Under the pieces are notes generated by a model. It ran no database searches, was not told where the DNA came from, and saw only the letters and a program-made list of their open reading frames with translations. From Sphaerolaimus hirsutus (lineage: Eukaryota > Nematoda > Chromadorea > Monhysterida > Sphaerolaimidae): a DNA stretch of 64,000 nucleotides. Positions 12,301 to 19,300 of this stretch are shown here, in pieces; position 1 is the stretch's first letter, and every line of letters starts with the position of its first letter. A program made the position numbers and the translations under genes. Location of the stretch: positions 28,258,315-28,322,314 of the forward strand of contig OZ038454.1 in NCBI GenBank assembly GCA_964036195.1, read 5' to 3'.

Positions 12301-13542
12301 AAATTTGTTAGACACTTCAAAGTCTGGCTTGCAAATGCTATACATGACAGGTTTTATCAAGTTATACTCCAGTTACTTTACACCCTGCACGCGTGGTTCC
12401 CGCTGGAAGTGTGCCAACGATGGTTAACGCGTCTGAGTTTCATAAAAAGATGACAAAATTGATTGTTGTTATAATGTTATTCATTCACATATTCACATCG
12501 ATGAATTTTTTCATATTTTTACGGAAATCGCATGACTTAATAATCATTGGCACGTTTCCAACACGAGACATAAATCAGTGCGTGGGCAGAGTATCACGTA
12601 CGCCGAGTATACATAAAGAACCTTACCTCTACAATGCCACCATAAGAATTTTTTTGTGGTGAATTTTATGATGTCCAAATTTTTTCCGGTGTCTAACTTG
12701 ATCTGGAAGGTGTTTATATCGGTAACTAGAAAGAAATTTCTATATTTAAGTTCACACGGAAAAACTGTAATGGAAATGAAAAAAAAACTGACAAAAATGC
12801 TAAAATGCACATAACTTTTACACATCTGTGGTTGCACGGGGGTCCCTTCAGGGATGCATGTAGCCAAAAGTTGGGACTCCTATATGGGGCTGAGAAAACA
12901 ATCGATTGAACTTTTGTTTTATAAAAAAAACGAATTAAATTGACCGGTTCTTTTCTTAGGATGAGTGAATTTCGACTACCGTATTTCCTCGAAATACCCC
13001 CCGGGGGGTGATTGTTTCATAGTGCTCCCGAGAGGGGGGGGGGTATTTCGAGGGGGGGTTATTATTTCACAAGAACTTTTTTGAAATCCTAGTACAAAAT
13101 CGTTGTTTGTGATGTGCGCTGGGGTAGAAAAATACATCAATAACTGACATGTATAGACTCCTGTAGACTAATAGTAGTACGTAGATGGTAAATATAAACA
13201 CTGTTCTAACGTGATTACATTGTTTTAACGTGTGTTCTGCACTACGCAGAACACAAACTGCAGTATTTGTCATGTACGTTATCTTTACACTCAATTTGGG
13301 GGGGGGGTTATTTCGAGGGGGGGTGATTGTTTCATAGTGGTCTCGAGAGGGGGGGGGGGGTCAAACGAGGGGGGGTATTTCGAGGAAATACGGTATTTGA
13401 ACTGTGAGTAGAGAACGCGCAGTTTTTTAATTGGTACCTTCCCTTCCCCATGTGTTTGCTTTGCAGCAAAGATTCTTTTACTTATAACAGAAGCCAATTG
13501 GCTGCAAATATCAATTTTCATTTGTGTAAATAACATGCGTTC
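240..13542 (-). CDS. Divergent ionotropic glutamate receptor / ionotropic receptor (IR-like), 12 firm + 3 tentative exons
   Basis: Ligand-gated cation channel of the ionotropic glutamate receptor superfamily, expected in the plasma membrane. Read on the minus strand, exons chain in phase in the family order: S1 start (HALKVGIFLF, 11489-11589), S1 (PGADLEILDII; NGTATGIVG; SSPFRLTQFKLSTPKYDFGY), M1 (FDYYTWLAMLALGG), pore region (VSVWDTLQSML), M3 (SLMSVFIFAIYASLLL), S2 (DPPFYNLAQLTRLIKSGSI; GEGKAVVFDHTV; AGSFAFRKGFNVKML) and M4 (ILTLVMAGWMAAFGAWIIEM). The canonical M3 SYTANLAAF motif is replaced by IYASLLLMQ, so this is not a conventional AMPA/kainate/NMDA subunit; protostome-type IRs diverge in this way. 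The arginine expected in S1 (PFRLTQF) is present. The amino-terminal domain is not securely found, and the last exon ends at a donor near the window edge, so the C-terminus lies outside. Known from family: domain order. Inferred: channel function and subclass. Confidence 0.82.
441..672. mobile_element. Harbinger-like MITE, GGGCCC/CACACACTGGATGTCAAC family, truncated
   Basis: Begins GGCCCCCACACACTGG and runs to GACGCGAATTTGCGAT, then loses its right terminus. Same family as 13628-13857, 14703-14933, 30002-30232 and 53564-53820. Confidence 0.75.
700..1369. mobile_element. hAT-like element with GGAAAAC satellite core, 8-bp TSD GTTCAAAG
   Basis: Termini TAGGGTGTCAA and TTTGACACCCTA; flanked at 692-699 and 1370-1377 by GTTCAAAG. 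The interior is almost entirely variants of GGAAAACGGAAAC with no coding potential. An 8-bp duplication and a TAGGG end are typical of hAT transposons. Confidence 0.85.
1958..2124. mobile_element. Foldback element with AAGTG(AA) core
   Basis: Inverted ends CCTGTTCCGCAATGTGAG and CTCATTTTGCGGAAC enclose repeats of AAGTGAAA/GGCAAA. Nested in a broken Harbinger-like copy whose arms (CCCATCCCAATTCAAAGC) are near 1708 and 2237. Confidence 0.6.
2298..2522. mobile_element. GGAAAAC-core element, TAGGGTGTCAA left end
   Basis: Left terminus TAGGGTGTCAACAAAAAC, interior GGAAAACGGAAA variants. The right end abuts a Harbinger-like MITE and is not intact. Confidence 0.6.
2523..2764. mobile_element. Harbinger-like MITE, TTTTCACCGTGAC family
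   Basis: Ends CCTACACACTAGTTTTCACC and GGTGAAAACTAGTGTGTG in inverted orientation, with an A/T-rich middle shared with the copies at 1-207 and 32709-32937. Confidence 0.75.
2800..3024. mobile_element. GGAAAAC-core element close to a receptor exon
   Basis: Interior of GGAAAACGGAAA variants ending TTGACACCCTA. The end lies about 19 bp inside the intron that follows the exon at 3043-3175. Confidence 0.6.
3043..3175 (-). CDS. Receptor exon: end of S2
   Basis: 133 nt, acceptor CACTCAG|AT, donor AG|GTATTG. AGSFAFRKGFNVKMLNDFDR is the classical 'g.afrKg.pl...fn.ai' end of S2, then IDDNKHVIIPVMQRY. A GGAAAAC-core element begins about 19 bp into the downstream intron. Confidence 0.85.
3552..3932. 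mobile_element. Mariner-like MITE, TACCGTAT/CCTCGA family
   Basis: Ends ACCGTATATCCTCGATTAAG and TTATTCGAGGATATACGGT, flanked by TA. Interior repeats of CTCGAATAACTCCCCC. Sits 14 bp from the donor of the exon at 3947-4090. Confidence 0.75.
3947..4090 (-). CDS. Receptor exon: S2, GKAVVFDHTV strand
   Basis: 144 nt, acceptor TCTTTAG|AC, donor CAAT|GTGAGC. RKLWVKLGEGKAVVFDHTV matches the S2 'v..gk.afi.d...l.y' segment that normally carries the ligand-binding acidic residue; here the D of FDHTV is the candidate. A mariner-like element begins 14 bp after the donor. Confidence 0.8.
4246..4514. mobile_element. Mariner-like MITE, GTATACTCGGCGGACCGCA family
   Basis: Termini GTATACTCGGCGGACCGCA and TGCGGTCCGCCGAGTATAC; interior GTCTTGGTCGATAACGCGCG shared with 7401-7664. 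Confidence 0.8.
4610..4707 (-). CDS. Receptor exon: S2
   Basis: 98 nt, acceptor TTGCCAG|C, donor CTGG|GTTTGG. ILRYNPSMAELYAALQEKPP corresponds to the S2 'np......a.+.k.+v' stretch. The GTTTGN donor type recurs in other genes of the window. Confidence 0.75.
4740..4835. repeat. GCGCCA-word cluster
   Basis: Multiple GGCGCCAAGCGCC and GGCGCCA words in inverted arrangement, upstream of the receptor exon at 4610-4707. Probably the core of a TAGTGATGG-type element with decayed ends. Confidence 0.5.
4881..5169. mobile_element. Mariner-like MITE, TACCGTATT family
   Basis: Left TACCGTATTTGCTTGAATAA, right TTATTCGAGAAAATACGCTA, with CCCCTTGAA repeats between. Related to 3552-3932. Confidence 0.65.
5289..5392 (-). 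CDS. Receptor exon: start of S2
   Basis: 104 nt, acceptor ATTGGCAG|GCG, donor AG|GTGCGT. ASDPPFYNLAQLTRLIKSG then SIQAYTGHSW is the linker and first helix of S2 ('PPf..l.dL...i.sG.i'). Confidence 0.8.
5735..5830. repeat. Remnant of TACCGTATT-family element
   Basis: GTACCGTTTTTAAGCGAATA then ATTCCACCGGGGAATAATT and a G-run resemble one end of the mariner-like family; no partner end is visible. Confidence 0.4.
6022..6106 (-). CDS. Receptor exon: transmembrane helix M3
   Basis: 85 nt, acceptor GGCTCCAG|G (the terminus of a MITE), donor CCT|GTGAGT. RFSVPVSLMSVFIFAIYASL then LLMQIVRP is the gate helix M3; IYASLLL takes the place of the usual SYTANLAAF. Confidence 0.8.
6107..6289 (-). mobile_element. 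Introner-like MITE forming a complete receptor intron
   Basis: The 183-bp intron between the pore exon and the M3 exon equals one MITE (6108-6288) plus one base of a duplicated CC (GG on the minus strand) at each side. On the minus strand it begins G|GTACCACATTCCC and ends GGGAGTGGCTCCAG|G; the subtermini are CCCTGTAAA and TTTACAGGG. Removing it rejoins an uninterrupted reading frame (NHLNR-RFSVP). It shares the GCCCTGGAAAATGTAAA interior with the FAM193 intron at 56682-56876. Confidence 0.85.
6290..6356 (-). CDS. Receptor exon: pore-loop region
   Basis: 67 nt, acceptor TCAAACAG|GA with a T-rich tract, donor AACAG|GTACCA. VSVWDTLQSMLPNQAWPNH corresponds to the region between M1 and M3. The following intron is exactly one MITE (see 6107-6289). 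Confidence 0.78.
6591..6820. mobile_element. Foldback element, GATACGCACATCTGCCCG family
   Basis: Left end GTGCACTAATACGCACATCTGC, inverted right end GCGCAGATGTGCGTATTAGG; interior of AAGTGAAAA words forming a near palindrome. Second copy at 51325-51549. Confidence 0.75.
6928..7035 (-). CDS. Receptor exon: transmembrane helix M1
   Basis: 108 nt, acceptor GGTCAG|AT, donor AAAA|GTTAGT. KKLLIFDYYTWLAMLALGG then SIYFISNLL forms one hydrophobic helix with the F..Y.W entry usual in M1 of this superfamily. Confidence 0.8.
7132..7683. mobile_element. hAT-like TAGGGTGTCAA element with nested mariner-like MITE
   Basis: Ends TAGGGTGTCAACTCTCCG and TTTTTTGACACCCTA with near-identical 8-bp flanks ATCACGAC and ATCAGCAC. 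The core is TTTCCGTTTTC, the inverse of GGAAAAC. A GTATACTC-type MITE is nested at 7401-7664. Confidence 0.75.
7401..7664. mobile_element. Mariner-like MITE, GTATACTCGGCGGACC family (nested)
   Basis: Ends TGTACTCGACGGACCGCA and TGCGGTCCGCCGAGTATAC; interior shared almost base for base with 4246-4514. Confidence 0.75.
7748..9479. mobile_element. Nested foldback complex, GCCTGGCCCCAGATTTAATT ends
   Basis: Outer inverted ends GGCCTGGCCCCAGATTTAAT and ATTAAATCTGGGGCCAGGC. It contains at least two further foldbacks: 8149-8526, with arms around TGTGTATGTGTTTCTGC and its inverse, and 8739-9460, whose arms share CGCCAGGCACCTGACAGC. No transposase ORF is visible. The interior has C/G-rich CCTGACACGCCCGTC words and ATCTATC tracts. 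Confidence 0.65.
9490..9760. repeat. TTTACG/CGTAAA-core repeat region
   Basis: Repeated AACGTAAA, TTTACG and CGAGTA words in both orientations, similar to 32262-32610. Ends about 20 bp before the receptor exon at 9779-9993. Confidence 0.55.
9779..9993 (-). CDS. Receptor exon: S1, ligand-contact arginine region
   Basis: 215 nt, acceptor AAACCAG|A, donor GTTG|GTGCTG. GMIQQGIIDTSSVGNFFSS then PFRLTQFKLSTPKYDFGYYD matches the 'G...d.a...+.it..R...+dfS.P....G' core. The Arg in PFRLTQF sits where glutamate receptors contact the ligand alpha-carboxylate. The exact donor among nearby GT choices was set by phase. Confidence 0.8.
10180..10230 (-). CDS. Receptor micro-exon: NGTATGIVG turn of S1
   Basis: A 51-nt exon (acceptor GTTACAG|G, donor CT|GTTGAC) encoding SVQPNGTATGIVGHQL. 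It matches the conserved 'dG..nGtw.GivG.l' segment of S1. Phase joins exactly to both neighbours. Confidence 0.7.
10371..10932. mobile_element. hAT-like element with GGGATC core, TSD CTCACCCA
   Basis: Termini TAGGGTTCAAACAGGATTG and CCCGTTTGAACCCTA, flanked at 10363-10370 and 10933-10940 by CTCACCCA. The core is long runs of GGGATCGGGATTGG. The duplicated octamer is the 5' splice site of the receptor exon at 10938-11061. Confidence 0.9.
10938..11061 (-). CDS. Receptor exon: S1, PGADLEILDII segment
   Basis: Acceptor AACACAG|GG, donor GG|GTGAGT, 124 nt. KCMWPGADLEILDIIRRF corresponds to the 'G.d.dLl..ia..l.f' helix of S1 that follows the first strand. The 5' splice site lies inside the 8-bp target duplication of the hAT-like element at 10371-10932. 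Confidence 0.78.
11090..11145. repeat. Harbinger-like MITE remnant
   Basis: One arm only: AGCAAGCTTTGAATTGGGAT then CAACTAGTGTG, as in 34033-34366. Confidence 0.55.
11294..11400. mobile_element. TAGTGATGG element with GGCACC core
   Basis: Ends TAGTGATGGAAAAAGCACC and GTGCCTTTCTATCACTA; the core is GCACCGGCACCGGTGC words. Same termini as 57146-57309, which has a different core word. The 8-bp flanks do not match here. Confidence 0.65.
11489..11589 (-). CDS. Receptor exon: start of S1 ligand-binding lobe
   Basis: Acceptor ACACTAG|C, donor ACCG|GTATAG, 101 nt. Encodes GTGNFDGHALKVGIFLF followed by AEPCGML. The pattern of a hydrophobic strand then a short acidic-proline turn is the usual entry to S1 ('L+V.....eP'). 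Ends in phase 1 and joins the next exon as QLKQTG-KLDVD. Confidence 0.7.
11710..11797 (-). CDS. Tentative receptor exon c
   Basis: An 88-nt open stretch (TPVVAWGARGYMYQNIW and on) whose entry phase (2 nt) and exit phase (TG|GTGCCT) join the tentative exon at 12627 to the secure S1 exon at 11489. The acceptor GGGGAG has a poor polypyrimidine tract, and a mariner-like element lies only 38 bp upstream, so the boundary is uncertain. Confidence 0.33.
11835..12235. mobile_element. Mariner-like MITE, TACCGTATTACCTCGAA family
   Basis: Ends TACCGTATTACCTCGAATTA and TATTTCGAGGTAATACGGTA; the interior has CCCCCTCGAAATA repeats and a unique middle. Confidence 0.8.
12362..12612. mobile_element. Mariner-like MITE, GTATACTCCGGTTACTTTAC family
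   Basis: Left TTATACTCCAGTTACTTTAC, right TCACGTACGCCGAGTATAC. Same as 33396-33646 and 61697-61946; an asymmetric relative of the GTATACTCGGCGGACC family. Confidence 0.8.
12627..12725 (-). CDS. Tentative receptor exon b
   Basis: Strong splice sites (TTTCTAG acceptor, G|GTAAGG donor) bound a 99-nt open stretch beginning TDINTFQIKLDTGKN. Phases fit the exons on both sides. A mariner-like element begins about 14 bp into the downstream intron. No domain recognised. Confidence 0.38.
12977..13395. mobile_element. Mariner-like MITE, TACCGTATTTCCTCGAA family
   Basis: Ends TACCGTATTTCCTCGAAATA and TATTTCGAGGAAATACGGTA in perfect inversion, with long G-runs and repeats of GGGTATTTCGAGGGGGG. Confidence 0.85.
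13482..13542 (-). CDS. Tentative receptor exon a (upstream of S1)
   Basis: Acceptor CTATCAG and donor A|GTAAAAG bound a 61-nt open stretch (ERMLFTQMKIDICSQLASVI) that starts in phase 0 and ends in phase 1, compatible with the next candidate exon. No recognisable domain. Assignment rests on phase and position only. Confidence 0.3.
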
Positions 13543-13627
13543 CTGATAGCGAATATAAATGAATGGGTACCTATATAACACATGGTGGGTGGTGAAGGAA
13601 GGGCGCTGGGGCACGAAATGCAACAAA

Positions 13628-13857
13628 GGGCCCCCACACACTGGATGTCAACTGAATTCGTGTCAACTAAATGTCAACTGAATTTAAGTGATACTGTGAT
13701 TTCAACTTATCGATCTGATAGAGCATAGTTAATTTTGCATCATGACACTTCATTTTCATTGTTCCTGTTAAGTGTGATGCTTTTTACAAACTTCTTGTTT
13801 TATTCAATTGACACTGAGTTGACGCGAATTTGCGATGTCAACTAGTGTGTGTGGGCC
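13628..13857. mobile_element. Harbinger-like MITE, GGGCCC family
   Basis: Ends GGGCCCCCACACACTGGATG and CATC-inverse ACTAGTGTGTGTGGGCCC; about 230 bp, without clear flank duplication. Confidence 0.8.
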
Positions 13858-13944
13858 CTACCGGCATCAGAGGGTCATATTTAAAGGGCAGTAGCACCTA
13901 CGTCAGCACTTTCGAAACGATGATTGAATATTCAGTATTTATGG

Positions 13945-14152
13945 GGCTGCACACACTAGTACACCACCGAAATTTTGGTAATTCAGAAATAAGTTGTGAA
14001 CACATTAGAGTTCACCAGAATGAAGAGTCCGTCAACTGCAGTTATCGGCGATCAAAAATTGTCCATCCTGGTAAACTCAAATGTGTTCAAAACCGATTTG
14101 TGAGTTGCCAATTTTCGACGGTGTAATAGTGTTCGCGGCCACTATGGCCCCA
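13945..14152. mobile_element. Harbinger-like MITE variant
   Basis: GGGGCTGCACACACTAGTACACCACCG at the left and a decayed inverse (GTGTAATAGTGTTCG then GGCCCC) at the right; directly abuts the next copy. Confidence 0.5.
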
Positions 14153-14311
14153 CACACGCTAGTTGACATCGACACCAAATGTCAACTGGTTCAGTTCCCA
14201 AGTCAAAGCTTGCGTTTGAACGTTATTTGTCGGCTTGTCAGCAATCTTTGAATCAGGATGGGCACCAGTTGACATTTGGTGTCGATGTCAACTAGCGTGT
14301 GTGGAGCGCCT
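14147..14311. mobile_element. Harbinger-like hairpin MITE, TSD TAT
   Basis: GGCCCCACACACGCTAGTTG and CAACTAGCGTGTGTGGAGCGCC flank inverted arms (CACCAAATGTCAACTGG and its inverse). Flanked by TAT. Confidence 0.75.
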
Positions 14312-14702
14312 ATAAGACCTTAACAGTGGACATGTTGCGAAAAGCGTGACGTTTTCTCAAAAAATACTCAAATTGAAATTTTATTCTACTTTCTTTCAGT
14401 AAGCGATCAGCAAAATAAGTCAAACAGATCGATGGCATGATTTATTCCCGCAGTTATCTTTCACGGCATCAAAATACATATTATCTATTCTTTTATTATA
14501 TTTTTACGATCCACTCAAAATTATCTGGCAGACAACACAGAAAAAAAACAAGAAAATCCTTCACCTATTCAAAACAACAGCCAACATCATAAACATTTGA
14601 AATGCAAAAAAACCTCCAGAAAATTTTAACAATCCAGATCGACGAGCCAAAATGTATTCCCTGAAATAAGACCCCTTATAGGTTACTTTTCGATGCGACA
14701 TT
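14312..14702. other. Unassigned A/T-rich spacer
   Basis: No exon, RNA or clear repeat recognised. It lies between the TIA-type gene (3' side) and the receptor gene (5' side), so it may contain receptor promoter or first-exon sequence. Confidence 0.3.
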
Positions 14703-14933
14703 GGGCCCCCACACACTGGATGTCAACTGAATTCGTGTCAACTGAATGTCAACTGAATTTAAGTGATACTGTGATTTCAACTTATCTATCTGATACAGCA
14801 TAGTTAATTTTACATCATGACACTTCAGTTTCATTGTTCCTGTTAAGTGTGATGCTTTTTACAAACTTCTTGTTTTATTCAATTGACACTGAGTTGACGC
14901 GAATTTGCGATGTCAACTAGTGCGTGTGGGCCC
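14703..14933. mobile_element. Harbinger-like MITE, GGGCCC family, TSD ATT
   Basis: Ends GGGCCCCCACACACTGGATG and CAACTAGTGCGTGTGGGCCC with ATT on both sides; nearly identical to 13628-13857. Confidence 0.85.
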
Positions 14934-14949
14934 ATTGGTAAACTAGTTG

Positions 14950-15718
14950 ACATTTGTGTGCAATTGCTGAATAATTAGCGGATGAAAAAAGTACTTGTCA
15001 TGTCACTTACTAGCTTGATTATCACTTGACACTTTCCGTAAATTGCGGGGGACTTTATCAAGGAATTACCTTAGATATTGTGTAAAACAGTTCGAACGAA
15101 AAAAGTACGCAAAACATTAGATTTCCTTACCGAGCGAAAAAAACGTGAACGCACAGGGGAAACAAATAGCAACAGGGATGCAGTAAAAGCGTATCTAGAT
15201 AAAATAAATATGTATAACGGAAGTTGAAGATTGAATATAAAATTGGAATCTGCACTTAGAAAATTGTAGACCAATACGCTAAAAAAAACTTAACACATCC
15301 AATATTTATTCAAATATTCTTTTCTCTCCACAAATCAATAACACAGCTTCAATTCAAACAAATACATAACAGTAATACGCCCTAAAACACGGGTAAAATT
15401 ACACTTTCGTTGACTCTTTTAATTACTTTCATTACTTTATTATTTCCGTCGACTTTTTCACTGCTGCCCTTGCGTTTGTGCCCAGTAGCTGAAAAGAGTA
15501 AGGGTTTAAAATTTTATGTATATCTGAGGGGCTGGCACGGGAATCCGCAATGCTCTAGCATAATGATAATTTTTGGCCAAATTCCAACACCCCAAACAAA
15601 TCTCCCAGCCTTATAAATACATATCTATCTGACGTAAATTATAAGCGATTATGCCGCAATTTTCAGGATAGCTGCCTTAGAATCTAAATTCCTGTCTTAA
15701 GGGATGCTAATTTTGGCT
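14950..15718. other. Spacer 3' of the TIA-type gene
   Basis: Mostly unique A/T-rich sequence. On the minus strand a possible exon at about 15114-15204 has TTTATCTAG as acceptor and CTCG|GTAAGG as donor and could encode a short hydrophobic leader, but nothing supports it further. Minus-strand AATAAA words occur near 15305 and 15436 and could end the TIA-type transcript. Confidence 0.3.
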
Positions 15719-16103
15719 TACCGTATTTATTCTAATAGAAGAGCGCCGTTCTATTTTTTCGTCAACTTTTTTACCTGCCGTTCTATTGCGGGTTGCCGTT
15801 CTCTTTTTTTCGCCAATTTTTACACACATTTCTCATGGGAAGACGAGGCTTATTTTTAATGAAGCTAGAGCAATATTTTAATGTAAGAGCATCAATTTGA
15901 CGTTTAACAGCTATTTGAATGTTCTCACCATCCATTTTCTGCTTTTCTTGTTTTGGCACACTCCCAACATAATTTCTACCTGCCGTTCTATTGGAGCTGC
16001 CGTTAAATTGGAGGCTGGCATTCTTTTATTTTCGTGAGCGCAAAAACGTGCCAAAACCTACCGTTCTTTTAGAGGTCTGCCGTTCTACTAGAAGAAATAC
16101 GGT
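15719..16103. mobile_element. Mariner-like MITE, TACCGTATTTATTCTAATAGAAG family, in TIA 3' region
   Basis: Ends TACCGTATTTATTCTAATAG and CTAGAAGAAATACGGTA; interior repeats of GCCGTTCTATT. It lies 80 bp beyond the TIA stop codon, probably inside the 3' UTR. Partial copies at 4105-4130 and 46601-46681. Confidence 0.75.
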
Positions 16104-16183
16104 AAAATGAAAGGGCAGACGCCAGAACCCTAAAAAACCCAGCTCGCAATGGCACCCAACCCCACTCTCACCCCCCCCCCCAC

Positions 16184-16387
16184 TCACTTCTGCCACTGTT
16201 GCATCACGGCTGGGTTACCGTAATACTGGTAATACTGCTGCCAGTACTGCTGCGCGGTGGCTGCCGCCTGGGCATTACCGTAGCCCCCTTGGCCCCCCGG
16301 GGGTCCTCCAGCACCCCCCTGGGGTCCACCGTAACCGTAGCCATAGCCGTAGGCGCCGCTGGTGCCACCCCCGCCGCCCATGTTCCG
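16184..16387 (-). CDS. TIA-type terminal exon: Gly/Tyr/Gln-rich tail
   Basis: Acceptor CCCTCAG; NMGGGGGTSGAYGYGYGYGG then a Gln/Tyr-rich end and TGA. The stop overlaps a perfect GTGAGT (AGAA|GTGAGT), so a further exon or alternative 3' end cannot be excluded. Confidence 0.85.
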   Translation of the reverse strand, partial: RNMGGGGGTSGAYGYGYGYGGPQGGAGGPPGGQGGYGNAQAAATAQQYWQQYYQYYGNPAVMQQWQK

Positions 16388-19300
16388 CTGAGGGAGTGAG
16401 GTTAAGGTTGGGATGGGTCGTTGGAAATGTATTTAATTGAGTACACCTGATCTCGGAAAATCTCTCAAAAAATATAATTTTAAATCTTTCTAGAAAACCT
16501 GAAAAATATGAATAAATAAAAATATGTATTCTAATATTTTCTGATATTTAAAAAAATCTCAGGATATCCCTCAAAAATATTATAGCTTTTAATAATTAAA
16601 CCTCTGAAATATCCTGACAAAAGTATAAATAATTAAGAATCTTATATTTTTGATGTTTTCTGATACGCCTGGTTACTGGGGATAACGCGCTCCACACGGT
16701 AGTTGACATTCGAATGTCAACTGGCTGATGTCAACTCATATTTTAGTTCACGTGTCACAGAGCGATATTCAATTGCACATGTCGCTAGATTTTTTGTTCG
16801 TCGTTGCAGCACCGGCGATTGAAGACCGCTCTGTGACACGTGAACTAAAATATGAGTTGACATCAACCAGTTGACACTCGAATGTCAACTACCGTGTCGA
16901 GCGCCTAAGGATCGTACATTATCTTACATGTCGCAATCAGGATAGGGAAAACGTCGACATTTTGTCGGACTTTTTACGTCTGAGCATCGTCGAAAGTCAT
17001 ACCTAATCAACCAAACTGGGCAATATTTCAAAATAAAATGTAAAAATTGAGAAAAAAACTCACGTCGGCGGCGCGGCCCCAGGAACAGCGCAGAGTGTTA
17101 CCCATCACTTCCTGCCCGTTCAGAGCTACGATCGACTGCGAAAAAAAATAATTTTGAATTTATTTCGAATACTAGGTATGAAAATATTAGCATCGGGGTT
17201 GGCAGTTTATGACACAGATACAGCGCAAATATTATTCAGAAAATTCCGGTATAAATATCCGATGTCACGATAATTTAGTGTCAAGTATGCCGCGGGGGTT
17301 TCCATACCGATATAAAATGCTTTTCGGCGTGAAAATGTTCCTGCAACCCGTCAACGAAAATACAAAGTGACACGGGAACTAGTTGACACCCAGTACGCGT
17401 ATCGTCAAATCAAACTCACCGCGCAAGCCTGGTCCTTCGTTTCAAACCGGATAAAAGCGAACCCCTGTCCAGCGAAAACCTTCACTTCGTGGATGTCGCC
17501 ATACTTTGCAAACTGCTCCCTGATTTGATCCTCGCGCATGCTGCCGATGTTGCCGCAGTAGACCGACGTGTTCGTGGGGCCCGTCTGGTTGAACACCTGA
17601 AGGGGGGGGTTCTTTGTATTGTTTGGGGGGGGGGGGGGTTGTTTGTATTGTTTGGGGGGGGGTTGTTTGTATTGTTTGGGGGGGGGTTGTTTGTATTGTT
17701 TGGGGGGGGGTTGTTTGTATTGTTTGGGGGGGGGTTGTTTGTATTGTTTGGGGGGGGGGGGTTGTTTGTATTGTTGGGGGGGGGGTTGTTTGTATTGTTT
17801 GGGGATTGAGGTTGACTAGTGAAATTATTTATCCGTGGATAATTGCCGCCTATTTTCATGATATTTTATTGACGTTTTTTCTTTCAAAAACCAATTTTCA
17901 AAGCGATTGAGCGAACCCAACCCCACTACCATTTCTAAGCAGAATATAATTGAGGCGTCCAATTCTAAAAGTCGACAAGTCCAAAATATGAAAATTTTGA
18001 GTTAGGCCCGGAAACGTCATCTGGGGCTACTCCCACACATTTTTCATCATTTTCCATAATTTTTTGACCTCACATGCCCATATGGCAAAGTGCCAAATTT
18101 GACATTTTTAGAGAAAAATGCAAAAAATTTGGGCAAGAAGTCGACAAGTCCACTTAGTTTTGGGCTAAAAGTCGATAAGTCCACCTTCCGCAGCCTTATT
18201 TTATGGAGAAAAAAACGCAAGAAATGTGATAAGTCCATCATGGACACCGATTTCGAAAAGTCGACAAGTCCATAAATTTCCCATAAGGCAGGCAGCACGC
18301 CAGCGGGAACATAAATGTTCTCGAGTGCAAGAAGTCGACAAGTGCATTTTCCTCCCCAAAACGGTTTCGTTCTGTCCCAGTAGAATTTATAGACACCCAA
18401 TTTTTCCATTATACGTTGAGAGCAGGGGCTGAAAATTTGACACTTTATTGTTAACATTTGGAACTTAATGTTGAGCATTAGAGAGCACCATTGGACAAGC
18501 ACCACGGACCTGGAATTGGAAATGAAATTTAAAATGCGATTTACTCAAAATAGCATTTTGTGGACTTGTCGACTTTTAGACAGCAACGCCTCAATTTTCA
18601 GCGACGGCGATATTCCCCAGCTAATAACCCCCCCCCCCCCACAAAACAGACCTCATCGTGACTCAAGTTGTTGCGTCTCTCCTGCGCCAGGGCTCCCTTC
18701 CTAGTGGCCCAATTAGTACGAATTGCCCTCCTGCCGAGCCAGGCGCCATTCATCTGGTCTATGGCTCTCTCAGCGTCATCTTTGGAGGGGTACGCCACGA
18801 AACCGTAACCCTTCGATTTTAGGGTCGCTGGGTCGCGGATTACCTGTGGGGTAAATTGGAATTTTGCCAGTAATTTGCAATGTTTTGTAAACGGGTACCC
18901 TATCTGCGGCTGGATCACTTTGTGTTTAGATAGCAGTCGAACAAAGAGCATTTCTGCCGGTTGAATTTTATGGTTGCATCCAAAGATACAGGGGTTTTGT
19001 AGATTTGGACCCCCGCGGGGGTTCATATAGATAGCAAATCGCTCCTCCGGTGGGATAGATAGCTGAAAAATTTTCTGGGATGGGTTGGGGGAGTTTGGGG
19101 GGGGGGGGGGTTTCGCGTGGGTTCAATATATAGGCATAGAAGGGACGAAAAGGAGAAAAATGGCTAAAAGTAGGTGAAAAATGGCTAAAAATGGGTATTT
19201 AAGCGCATATAGTACTAAAAATAGCTGAAAATAGGCAGTTAGATGCATGAACTAGTGATTTTGGAGGTGAAAATCTATATAAAGGTACGAAAAATGGCGA

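Noticed and set aside
17602-17806. CRISPR-like array
   Set aside because: The units are adjacent, without unique spacers, and the genome is eukaryotic.
17482-17859. Open frame with repeated NNTNNPPP residues
   Set aside because: It is the translation of the minisatellite in a TIA intron and overlaps the real exon 6 in another frame.
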